Below are positions 22,825 through 30,627 of a stretch of DNA of 64,000 bases, piece after piece. Under the pieces are notes generated by a model. That model searched no databases and was not told where the DNA came from. It saw nothing but the letters and a program-made list of their open reading frames with translations. The stretch comes from VRUE01 sp963702955 (GTDB lineage Bacteria; Actinomycetota; Thermoleophilia; Solirubrobacterales; 70-9), in NCBI GenBank assembly GCA_963702955.1, contig OY969774.1, forward strand, positions 1,054,001 to 1,118,000. The letters run 5' to 3'. Each line of letters opens with the position of its first letter. Position 1 is the stretch's first letter. The translations under genes and the position numbers were made by a program.

Positions 22825-25800
22825 CTACCCCTTCTTCTTCTTCTTCTTCGGCTTCGGGCCGAGCTTCAGGTTCACCTTCGAACCCGCCGCCAGGGCCTTG
22901 CCCGGCCCCGGGGAGGAGGACTTGACCACGAGCGCTCCCTTTGCCTTCTTCGGCTTGGTCACCTTGCCGAGGGCGCACTGGGCGGCCCTAAGCGCGGACT
23001 TCGCCTGACCCAGGGTCTTGCCCTTCAGCTTGGGGACCACGCACTGCGCGGGGGGTGGCGGGGGCGGGGGCGGCGTGCCTCCGCCCCCTCCGCCCGTGCC
23101 TCCTCCGCCGCCGCCGGAGGCTTCCTTGTCGAAGGTCGCGGTGACGGTGGTGTCGGCGTTGAGCGTCACTTTGCAGCTGCCGGTGCCCGAGCAGCCGCCG
23201 CCGCTCCAACCGGCGAAGCTCGAGCCCGAGGCCGCAGTGGCGGCGAGGGTGACTTCGGTGCCCTCGGGGTAGGTGGAGGCGCAGGTGGTTCCGTTGCAGG
23301 TCACCGTGCCAGAGCCCGAGCCGGCCTTGTTGACGGTGAGCGTGTGGAGGATCGTCGTTTCGGTCTCGGTGATCGTCGTGTTGGCGCCCACCGCGACCGT
23401 GCAGGTGGTCGCGGTGTGGGAGTCACAGCCCCCCCAGGCGATCTGCTGGTGGGCGCCGGGGGTGGCGGTGAGGGTGACCGTGTCGGCCTCGTTGTAGGTG
23501 GCGGTGCAGCTGCCGGCGGCTTCTTTGCAGGCTGAGATCGCGCCCGAGACCGGGGCCGGAGAGGCGCCGGCCGAGACGGAGCCGGGGCCGGTGACGGTCG
23601 CCGTCAGGGTGTGGGTGATCTTGGTGAAGGTCGCGGTCAGGGCGCTGTTCGCTTCGAGGTTGAAGGAGCAGTTGGCGGTGCCGGTGCATGAGGCCGCGGA
23701 GCCCGATCCCGCGCTCCAGCCTCCGAAGCTGGAGTGCAGAGCGGCGGTTCCCTTGACTTCGACCGCTTCGCCCTCGTTGTGGGGGCCCGCGCAGGAGCCG
23801 AAGCTTCCCGCTCCGAACTTGCATTCGACCGTGCCCGATCCGTTGCCGGCGGGGGTGATCGCGATCGTGTGGGTGATCTTGGTGAAGGTCGCGGTCAGGG
23901 CGCTGTCTGATTCGAGGTTGAAGCTGCAGGGCGAGGTGGTGCAGCCCGAAGCCGAGCCCGATCCGGCGCTGAAGCCGGTGAAGCTCGAGTGCAGCGCCGC
24001 GGTCGCCTTGACTTCGACCGCTTCGCCCTCGTTGTGGGGGCCCGCGCAGGAGCCGAAGGAGCCCGCTCCGAACTTGCATTCGACCGTGCCGGTGCCGTTG
24101 CCGGCGGGGGTGATCGTCAGCGTGTGGGTGATCTTGGTGAAGGTCGCGGTCAGGGCGCTGTCTGATTCGAGGTTGAAGCTGCAGGGCGAGGTGGTGCAGC
24201 CCGAAGCCGAGCCCGATCCGGCGCTGAAGCCGGTGAAGCTCGAGTGCAGCGCCGCGGTCGCCTTGACTTCGACCGCTTCGCCCTCGTTGTGGGGGCCCGC
24301 GCAGGAGCCGAAGGAGCCGGCTCCGAACTTGCATTCGACCGTGCCCGATCCGTTGCCGGCGGGGGTGATCGTGATCGTGTGGGTGATCTTGGTGAAGGTC
24401 GCGGTCAGGGCGCTGTCTGATTCGAGGTTGAAGGAGCAGGGCGAGGTGGTGCAGCCCGAAGCCGAGCCCGATCCGGCGCTGAAGCCGGTGAAGCTCGAGT
24501 GCAGCGCCGCCGTCGCCTTGACTTCGACCGCTTCGCCCTCGTTGTGGGGGCCCGCGCAGGAGCCGAAGCTTCCCGCTCCGAACTTGCATTCGACCGTGCC
24601 CGATCCGTTGCCGGCGGGGGTGATCGCGATCGTGTGGGTGATCTTGGTGAACGGGGCGTTGACCGAGCTGTTGGCGTTGATCGTGAACTGACAGCTCGCT
24701 TTGCCCGTGCAGGAGATCGAGCCGGTTCCGGTGTTGTAGCCGGCGAATTCGGTGTGGGAGGCGGGGGCCGGGATCAGCTTCAGTTCGGTGCCTTCGGTGT
24801 AGGCGGCTTTGCAGGGTTGATCTAGGGTGGGGCCGCCGTTTACTTCGCAGTTGACCGAGCCGGTGCCGGTGCCCGTGGAGGTGTCGATCGCCAGCGACTT
24901 CTGGCCGGCCAGGACGAAGCTCGCTTCGACCGTCTTTGCGGCGTCTATTTCCAGTTCGCATTCGTTGCCGGTGACGCTGTCGCAATCGCCTGACCAGGCG
25001 GCGAACTCCCAGCCGGTTTCCGCTTCGGCTTCGAGCTTTACCTCGGTGCCGTAGGGGAGTTCTGAGAGCGGGGCGCAGGGGCCGAAGCCCGAGCCTTCGT
25101 CGCATTCGGCTTCGACCGAGCCTTCGCCGGTCGTTTCGATCGTCAAGGCGAAGGTTTCGAGGACGAAGACGGCCGAGACTTCGGAGTCTTCGCTGAGCGT
25201 GAAGGTGCAGGGCGAAGCCGTGCAGGAGGTGGCCGAGCCGGTGCCCGAGACGCTTTCGATTTCAGCGCCGGTGTCGGGGATGGCCGTCAGCTTGACTTCG
25301 GTGCCGTAGTCGAGTTCGCTCAGCGGGTTTGCGCAGGCCGTGAAGCTCGCGCCTTCCTTGCATTGGACTTCGACCGTGCCGGGGCCTTCTTCTTCGATTT
25401 CCAGTTCGCGGGTTTCGAGGGCGAAGATCGCATCCACTTCGGAGGCTTCTTCGAGCGTGAAGGGGCCGCAGGGGGAGCCTTCTGCTTCGCATGGTTCTGC
25501 GGAGCCGGTGGCGTTTTCGAAGCCTTCGAATTCAGAGCCTTCGCCTGCTGCGGCGATCAGTTCCAGTTCGGTGCCTTCGGGGTAGCTCGCTTCGCAGGGT
25601 TCATCGAGCGCTCCGCCGATCACCTGGCAGTTGACCTGGCCCGAGCCGGAGCCGGGTTGGTTGATCGTCAGGGGGATCGAGGGGGGGCCGGAGGATTCGA
25701 AGGTGGCTTTGATCTTTATTTCGGTTCCGGTCTTGATGACGTTGCATTCTCCGTATGAGGTACAGCTTTCGAACAGTTCGGTGCCTTTTTCGACCGTCCA

Positions 25801-26106
25801 TTTGACGAATTTAGAGCCGGGGGCGGCTTCCTGATGCACCTCTATGGTGGGAAGGGGTAGGACTGCTGTTTTTTGCGCTTCGGTGTCACAGGTGCCGGTT
25901 TGGGCTTTCCCGTTCCATTCGCATGCGATCGGTGGTTTGCCCGGAGCCGGTTCTACCCCTGCCACGTTGCCCGAGCCGCTGCCTTCGATCGTGATGTGCG
26001 TATCGATCGCCGCGCTCGCCGAGGCGACGGGGACCAAGATGAATGCCGCCGCAAGGGCGGCGAGCAGGTAGAGGCCGAGAGGCCGCTCATCGAAGGTGTG
26101 TCGCAT
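22825..26106 (-). CDS. Giant secreted InlB-type repeat protein with C-terminal PASTA domain
   Basis: About 1,093 residues from ATG 26106 (AAAGGAAG site); ATG 26157 with a GGGGAG site would add 17. Signal peptide: LGLYLLAALAAAFILVPVAS. Many divergent InlB B-repeat-like units follow, with paired cysteines. Four 85-residue units (~489-829) are nearly identical. A Gly-rich then eight-proline linker leads to a PASTA-like domain (CVVPKLKGKTLGQAKSALRA) and a poly-lysine tail. PASTA domains bind peptidoglycan or muropeptides and the basic tail may bind anionic wall polymers, so it is probably wall-attached. It shares N-terminal homology with the protein at 34806-36005. An adhesin or surface-layer role is inferred. 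Confidence 0.8.
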   Translation of the reverse strand: MRHTFDERPLGLYLLAALAAAFILVPVASASAAIDTHITIEGSGSGNVAGVEPAPGKPPIACEWNGKAQTGTCDTEAQKTAVLPLPTIEVHQEAAPGSKFVKWTVEKGTELFESCTSYGECNVIKTGTEIKIKATFESSGPPSIPLTINQPGSGSGQVNCQVIGGALDEPCEASYPEGTELELIAAAGEGSEFEGFENATGSAEPCEAEGSPCGPFTLEEASEVDAIFALETRELEIEEEGPGTVEVQCKEGASFTACANPLSELDYGTEVKLTAIPDTGAEIESVSGTGSATSCTASPCTFTLSEDSEVSAVFVLETFALTIETTGEGSVEAECDEGSGFGPCAPLSELPYGTEVKLEAEAETGWEFAAWSGDCDSVTGNECELEIDAAKTVEASFVLAGQKSLAIDTSTGTGTGSVNCEVNGGPTLDQPCKAAYTEGTELKLIPAPASHTEFAGYNTGTGSISCTGKASCQFTINANSSVNAPFTKITHTIAITPAGNGSGTVECKFGAGSFGSCAGPHNEGEAVEVKATAALHSSFTGFSAGSGSASGCTTSPCSFNLESDSALTATFTKITHTITITPAGNGSGTVECKFGAGSFGSCAGPHNEGEAVEVKATAALHSSFTGFSAGSGSASGCTTSPCSFNLESDSALTATFTKITHTLTITPAGNGTGTVECKFGAGSFGSCAGPHNEGEAVEVKATAALHSSFTGFSAGSGSASGCTTSPCSFNLESDSALTATFTKITHTIAITPAGNGSGTVECKFGAGSFGSCAGPHNEGEAVEVKGTAALHSSFGGWSAGSGSAASCTGTANCSFNLEANSALTATFTKITHTLTATVTGPGSVSAGASPAPVSGAISACKEAAGSCTATYNEADTVTLTATPGAHQQIAWGGCDSHTATTCTVAVGANTTITETETTILHTLTVNKAGSGSGTVTCNGTTCASTYPEGTEVTLAATAASGSSFAGWSGGGCSGTGSCKVTLNADTTVTATFDKEASGGGGGGTGGGGGGTPPPPPPPPAQCVVPKLKGKTLGQAKSALRAAQCALGKVTKPKKAKGALVVKSSSPGPGKALAAGSKVNLKLGPKPKKKKKKG
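23620..24640. repeat. Four 255-bp tandem repeats inside the surface-protein gene
   Basis: The motif GGGTGATCTTGGTGAAGG recurs at about 255-base steps from 23609 to 24634. Three units are almost identical at DNA level and the one nearest 23620 is slightly diverged. Each codes for 85 residues with the pattern VECKFGAGSFGSCAG and GCTTSPCSFNLESDSALTAT. Confidence 0.88.
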
Positions 26107-26358
26107 CGGTGCTTCCTTTCGCTCGGGTTGGGTGAAGGTCTTCTCGTGCCCGGTCATCGACGGCTCCCCTTGCCTTGGTGTTTGTGCTCTGGCATCGCTT
26201 GATCCGGCGCTCGCCAGCAGCGCACGACCCGACACCAGAGGGGTGCGACGGGCGGCGAAGGAGAGTGCGATGCGGCGCGGCGCGGTCATGCGGGGGCTCC
26301 GGCGGGTGCGGTTGTCCGTGAGGCGCTTGCGCGACGCGGTGGCGCTACCCTTTGGGTC
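26107..26358. promoter_or_regulatory. Divergent intergenic region (surface protein / MazEF-like pair)
   Basis: These 252 bases separate the PASTA-protein start from the MazE-like GTG. They should carry promoters for both directions. Apart from ribosome sites for the two candidate surface-protein starts, no convincing -35/-10 pair or operator is seen. Confidence 0.35.
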
Positions 26359-26553
26359 GTGACCGCGAAGGAGAAATTGCGCGAGCGGGTCGAAACCTTC
26401 TCTGAGCAAGAGGCCGAGCAATTGCTGGCGGCGCTCGAGAGCGAGACCGTCGATGAGTGGGGCGACCTATCGAAGCTGCATGAGGTCGCCTTCGGTGAGA
26501 CGATGCGCGGGCTCGCCGAGGAGGAGCAGGCCGCGGGGCAGAAGCCCTGGTGA
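26359..26553 (+). CDS. Antitoxin-like partner of a MazF/PemK toxin
   Basis: Acidic 64-residue protein from GTG 26359: TAKEKLRERVETFSEQEAEQ, LLAALE and WGDLSKLHEVAFGETMRGLA. It overlaps the toxin gene by 4 bases (GTGA). Its size, acidity and position upstream of a MazF-like gene fit a type II antitoxin that binds and blocks the RNase. The N-terminal helix may be DNA binding, but no ribbon-helix-helix or AbrB fold is obvious. Its opening TAKEK resembles TAKEP in the small ORF at 11833, perhaps by chance. Confidence 0.7.
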   Translation: MTAKEKLRERVETFSEQEAEQLLAALESETVDEWGDLSKLHEVAFGETMRGLAEEEQAAGQKPW

Positions 26554-26861
26554 GGCGGGGCGAGGTCCGCTGGGCCGAGCACCCCGACTGGGGACGACGG
26601 CCGGCCTTGGTGATGACGCGCGATGAGGCGATCGGGCCCCTCAGCGAGGTCTTCGTTGTCCTGGCAACCACGAGCATCCGCGGCCTGCCAACCGAGGTCG
26701 AGCTGGGGGCCGAAGACGGGATGCCCCGTGCCTGCGCTCTCAACGCCGACCACACCGACACGATCGCCAAGGGCTTCCTCGGGGAGTTGATCACGGTGCT
26801 GGGGCCAGGCAAGGTCGATGAGGTTTGCCGGGTGCTCGCTGTCGCGACGAGCTGCGGCTGA
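26550..26861 (+). CDS. MazF/PemK-family endoribonuclease toxin
   Basis: Protein of 103 residues. MRRGEVRWAEHPDWGRRPAL followed by VMTRDEA is the MazF N-terminal strand region, and the central FVVLATTSIRGLPTEVEL contains the conserved Thr/Ser-Arg region. CALNADHTDTIAKGFLGEL corresponds to the second conserved segment. Members cut mRNA at short sites and are neutralised by the cognate antitoxin encoded just upstream. It lies between two blocks of minus-strand secreted-protein genes and is a likely mobile addition. Confidence 0.82.
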   Translation: MRRGEVRWAEHPDWGRRPALVMTRDEAIGPLSEVFVVLATTSIRGLPTEVELGAEDGMPRACALNADHTDTIAKGFLGELITVLGPGKVDEVCRVLAVATSCG

Positions 26862-26907
26862 GCCCGCGCGAGGCGCCGCCTTCTCCCCCCCGCTCCGCGA
26901 GCCGGCC

Positions 26908-29900
26908 TCATCGCCTTCCCCGTCTGTGATGGACCTTGTGGCGCTTGCCGTGCGCCTTGCCGCACCGCGCCCGCACCAGCGGCTTGGTGCTGTCAACCCG
27001 GCCGTTTTGACCCGTGGCCTTGGCGTCGGCCCGGTGCTTACCTCGACACAAGTCGGTCGAGTTGACGAACAGGCCCTTGCGGCCCCCCTGCATGTCGACG
27101 ATCGCTTTGGAGACCGGCGCGTCGGGGGCGCCTTCGACGGTGGCCCGCAGGCCGCCGCCGGAGGAGTCGATCCGCACGACCACGTCGATGTCGACGAGGC
27201 CGTGCAGGGCAAAGACGGCGTCGGGGAGGTTGTGGTCGGAGGACCTGAGGTAGACCGGGCCGCTCAGCGGTTCTGCCAGCAGCGGGCTGTAGGCGGTCAC
27301 CCGGCCGTAGACCGAAGCCGGCGGGCACCCGGAGCCGTTGCCGGCCCCGGCGGCGAACTGGACCCTGGTGCAGATCGTCCCGAAGTGGCCCTGTTCGATG
27401 AACTCCGAGGTGGGGAAGCGCAGCGCCAGGCGGGAGAGGTTGGCGTCGCCGGGGCGGGGGGTGTAGACGGCGTGAAGGGCCGGGAACTTGCCTCGCTTGG
27501 TGCCGCCCTTCAGCTTCAGGGCGAGCTTGGGCTTGAAGGGAAGGAGCGAGCAGTTGACCGCCTGGTAGGGGGAGGCGAGGCCGACCTCGGTTTCAGGGCT
27601 CGCGTGGCCTGCGGAGTCCAGGTAGGAGCCCCAGATGCTCGCGCGGGCTTCGAAGCGCTCACACGAGGTCGGGGTGAGGGTGAATTCGGGCCTATCGGCG
27701 TAGACGCGCAGGTCGCGCAGGGTCAGCGGGATGCCCTTGAGGATGTGGGGGATCGGGTCCGATGCCTGCCCGTCGACTTCGCCGACGTGGGTGACCGGGT
27801 TCAGCCGCAGGGCCTCGCGGACGACCACCGTGCCGACGTCGAAGGGCCCGGCGACCGCGGGGGTGATCGCCACGGCTGAGATCGGGTCGCCGTGGTAGGG
27901 CCCGGCGAGGTAGAGCTTCCCGGGCACGTAGGTGAGATCTGAGCCCGCGCCGGCCCCTGCGAGGGTGCGGCCGATCTGAGAAGCCGCCGGGCAGGAGGGG
28001 TCGCTGCGCTCTTCGGCTCCCCCGTGGGGGCCCTGGCGCGACATGGCCCTGGCGATGTCTGCCTCTGAGCAGTAGGGGATGCCGGCCAGCTTGGGGACCA
28101 CCCCGGGGGGCAGGACGAAGCTGAATTTGCCCATGTCCGCTTCGCCGTCTTTGCGGGTCAGGCGCATGTAGAAGGGGGAGTAGTGCCCGGCGGCGGCGCT
28201 CTGCGAGCCGGCTTCGAAGCCGGGGTGGAAGGGTGGGGAGCCGGGGCAGGACCCGCCTTCGGGGCCGCCGACGATCTGGGCATCGGAGGTCTTTATGACC
28301 GGCGCGGGGGCCGAGTAGGGGTAGAAGGTGGCCTTCGTCTGCGCGCTGCCGCACAGCGGCCCGCTGATCAAGGGCGGCCGTCCGCCCGAGCGCAGGTGCA
28401 CGCGCAGCTCTGAGAAGGGCAGCTGGGGGATCCCTTCGGCGACGGTGACGAGCTGCCCGGTGGCGGGGTCGGGCTTCACCTGCAGGGTCTGGGTGACGAT
28501 CACCCCGGCCTGCGGTTCGCGGATCGTCAGATAGAGGGCGATCAGCGAGCCGACGGGGTTCTGATAGGGGGTGGCGACGAAGACCGAGCCCTGCAGCAGG
28601 CGCCCTTGCAAAAGCGGGGTTTCCAGTTCGACGGTGCCGATCTTGGAGGCTTCCGGGCAGCCTTCGCCGGGGCCCGAGGAGGCGGTCTCGCCCTTCAGCT
28701 GAGCTTCGGAGCAGGTGGTGAGCCCTTCGGCCAAAGAGGCGTTGGCGGTCATCCCCGGGGGCAGGGCGACTTCGAGCTTGCGCGGCTGGGCTTCGGAGCG
28801 GCCTTCGGGGTTTTCCAGGCCGGAGTTCGGCATCTTCAAGGAGAAGTCGAGGCCCGAGGGGTTGGAGGCGAGCTTGGTGGTCGGGGTCGATTCGACCTGG
28901 GGGTCGAAGGGCAGCAGGTCACAGCCGGTGAGCGGGGGGCTCTCGTCGCTCGCCGAGGAGATCTCGCTGCCCGGGGGCACGTTCCAGGGTTCGACGTCGA
29001 TCCCGAAGCGCACCGGTTCCGAGCAGGAGACAGGCATCCGCAGGAAGGACTTCTGCGTCTCCCCGCTGGGGCGCTGGCAGGGGTAGGGGTGGTTCCAGTA
29101 AAGGCAGCCCCAGCCGCGGGTGGAGTCGTGGGCGGGGTCGCCGGGGTTGCCCCAGACAGAGACCGTGGAGGAGATCACCGTGGCCAGCTGGGAGACGTCG
29201 TGGACCTCGGCGCCGATCGCGTAGGCTTCCCCGGAGCGCAGCTCGGTGTCGATCGTCACCGGCACCCCGGCGACCATGAAGCCGAGGCGGGCCGGCTCGC
29301 CGTAGACGGGCTCGAGGTTGAAGAGCGGCACAGCGACGCGGGTGAACTCGAGGCCGGCGCCCGGTTCGATGATCGTCACCGAGGCGGCGCCGACCGCGCT
29401 CTCGGGCGGGCATTCGTCGATCAAGGGGGGGGTGGTGACCCCTTGGGTGGTGAACTGCTTGAAGCTGCAGGTCGGGATCGGGCTGGGGTTGCCGACCAGG
29501 CCCGGCGGCAGCTTGACGTTCACGTTGCGCAGCTGCGCGGGCTGTTCGACAACCGTGTTGGCGCGGTCGGAGCCGCTCACCTTGCCGGCGTTGAAGACCA
29601 GCGACTGGGTCACCTGGAAGGGGTGGGAGCCCGCCTGGGAGGAGGTGGCGCCGCCCTCTTCTTCGGCCCCCATCGCAAAGCCTTCGATCCCGAAGCGGAC
29701 CGCGTCGCCGCTCACGTGCAGCGTCTGGGTGGCGCTTTTGGGCTGCGCGTCGCCGCCGGAGATCTTCACCTGACCGGTGGCGCCGTCGAGCGCTGCGGGG
29801 GTCAGGGCGACGGCGAGTTCGAGTTCGATCGCTTCGTAGGGGGGCAGTTCGCCTTCGAAGGCGCATTCGATGAGCTCGCCGCCGGCGAGCCCGCCCGTTT

Positions 29901-30627
29901 CGTCGATTTCGCAATCGACCGGGCCCGCGATGCCGATGCTGCCGCCGTTGACGGTGTCGCCCATCACGAGCCCGGCGAAGCCTTCGACCCCGTAGACGGA
30001 GACGCCTTCGGGGAGTTCGTCGCTGACCCGCAGGGGGTTGGAGGTGGCATCGAGCGAGGCGTCGCCGACGTTGGTGGCGGTGATCGCGAGGCGGCCGCTG
30101 GCTTGGCTGCTCACTTGCGAGGAGGCTTCGCCGAGGGCGATGCTGAGCGAGGGTTCGAAGGGGTTGGGGACACGGACCCGAGGGCCGAGTTCGAGCCGCG
30201 GCACCCAGCGCCCGGGGGTGGTGAGGGTGATCGGGCCTTCGCCGAAGCCGGCAGGGCCGGCGAGCTGCACTTCGCCGCCGTAGAGGCCTTCGAGCAGTTC
30301 GGCCAGGGCGGCGGGGGTTTCGGTGGCTTTGAAGCCGGTCTTTTCTTCGCAGATCTGTTCGGCGCTTTGGAAGAAGAATTCCCCCACGCCCAGGCAGCCG
30401 ACCGCTTTGCCGCCGACCGCGATCGGGGAGATCAGGACGGTCCCCAGCGGGAAGGGCAGTTCGGCCTTTTCGCTCCTCACTTCCTGCACCTCGGTCTGAT
30501 CGGGGGCGACCTGCAGGTTGCTCGGGCGCGAGCCGGCTTCCAGCGTCCACCAGGGGAGGTCGGCCTGGGCGGAGGCGGGCAGGGCGAGCGCCCCGAGCAG
30601 AGCGAGGATCGTGGCTATGCGTCTCAT
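26908..30627 (-). CDS. Giant secreted beta-rich protein
   Basis: About 1,239 residues from ATG 30627 with a clear signal peptide (RRIATILALLGALALPASAQ). The mature protein is beta-rich, Gly/Pro/Glu-rich and dotted with cysteines. Recurring motifs such as LPPGLVGNPSPIPTC, LPPGMTANASLAEGLTTC and LPPGVVPKLAGIPYC recall DUF11-like or Ig-like repeats. The tail is very basic (GKRHKVHHRRGRR). Its start overlaps the previous gene's stop by one base (TAATG), so it is coupled to the NHL-repeat protein. No catalytic motif is seen. Probably part of an extracellular or wall-associated complex with its partner; function unknown. Confidence 0.7.
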   Translation of the reverse strand: MRRIATILALLGALALPASAQADLPWWTLEAGSRPSNLQVAPDQTEVQEVRSEKAELPFPLGTVLISPIAVGGKAVGCLGVGEFFFQSAEQICEEKTGFKATETPAALAELLEGLYGGEVQLAGPAGFGEGPITLTTPGRWVPRLELGPRVRVPNPFEPSLSIALGEASSQVSSQASGRLAITATNVGDASLDATSNPLRVSDELPEGVSVYGVEGFAGLVMGDTVNGGSIGIAGPVDCEIDETGGLAGGELIECAFEGELPPYEAIELELAVALTPAALDGATGQVKISGGDAQPKSATQTLHVSGDAVRFGIEGFAMGAEEEGGATSSQAGSHPFQVTQSLVFNAGKVSGSDRANTVVEQPAQLRNVNVKLPPGLVGNPSPIPTCSFKQFTTQGVTTPPLIDECPPESAVGAASVTIIEPGAGLEFTRVAVPLFNLEPVYGEPARLGFMVAGVPVTIDTELRSGEAYAIGAEVHDVSQLATVISSTVSVWGNPGDPAHDSTRGWGCLYWNHPYPCQRPSGETQKSFLRMPVSCSEPVRFGIDVEPWNVPPGSEISSASDESPPLTGCDLLPFDPQVESTPTTKLASNPSGLDFSLKMPNSGLENPEGRSEAQPRKLEVALPPGMTANASLAEGLTTCSEAQLKGETASSGPGEGCPEASKIGTVELETPLLQGRLLQGSVFVATPYQNPVGSLIALYLTIREPQAGVIVTQTLQVKPDPATGQLVTVAEGIPQLPFSELRVHLRSGGRPPLISGPLCGSAQTKATFYPYSAPAPVIKTSDAQIVGGPEGGSCPGSPPFHPGFEAGSQSAAAGHYSPFYMRLTRKDGEADMGKFSFVLPPGVVPKLAGIPYCSEADIARAMSRQGPHGGAEERSDPSCPAASQIGRTLAGAGAGSDLTYVPGKLYLAGPYHGDPISAVAITPAVAGPFDVGTVVVREALRLNPVTHVGEVDGQASDPIPHILKGIPLTLRDLRVYADRPEFTLTPTSCERFEARASIWGSYLDSAGHASPETEVGLASPYQAVNCSLLPFKPKLALKLKGGTKRGKFPALHAVYTPRPGDANLSRLALRFPTSEFIEQGHFGTICTRVQFAAGAGNGSGCPPASVYGRVTAYSPLLAEPLSGPVYLRSSDHNLPDAVFALHGLVDIDVVVRIDSSGGGLRATVEGAPDAPVSKAIVDMQGGRKGLFVNSTDLCRGKHRADAKATGQNGRVDSTKPLVRARCGKAHGKRHKVHHRRGRR

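Noticed and set aside
17060..24640. Direct repeats that could suggest a CRISPR array
   Set aside because: Units are 627 and 255 bases long, contiguous, multiples of three and inside open reading frames; there are no spacers and no cas genes.
26107..26421. Longer N-terminus for the PASTA surface protein
   Set aside because: Residues before ATG 26157 lack a signal-like pattern and overlap the antitoxin on the other strand. Only ATG 26157 remains as a possible alternative to ATG 26106.
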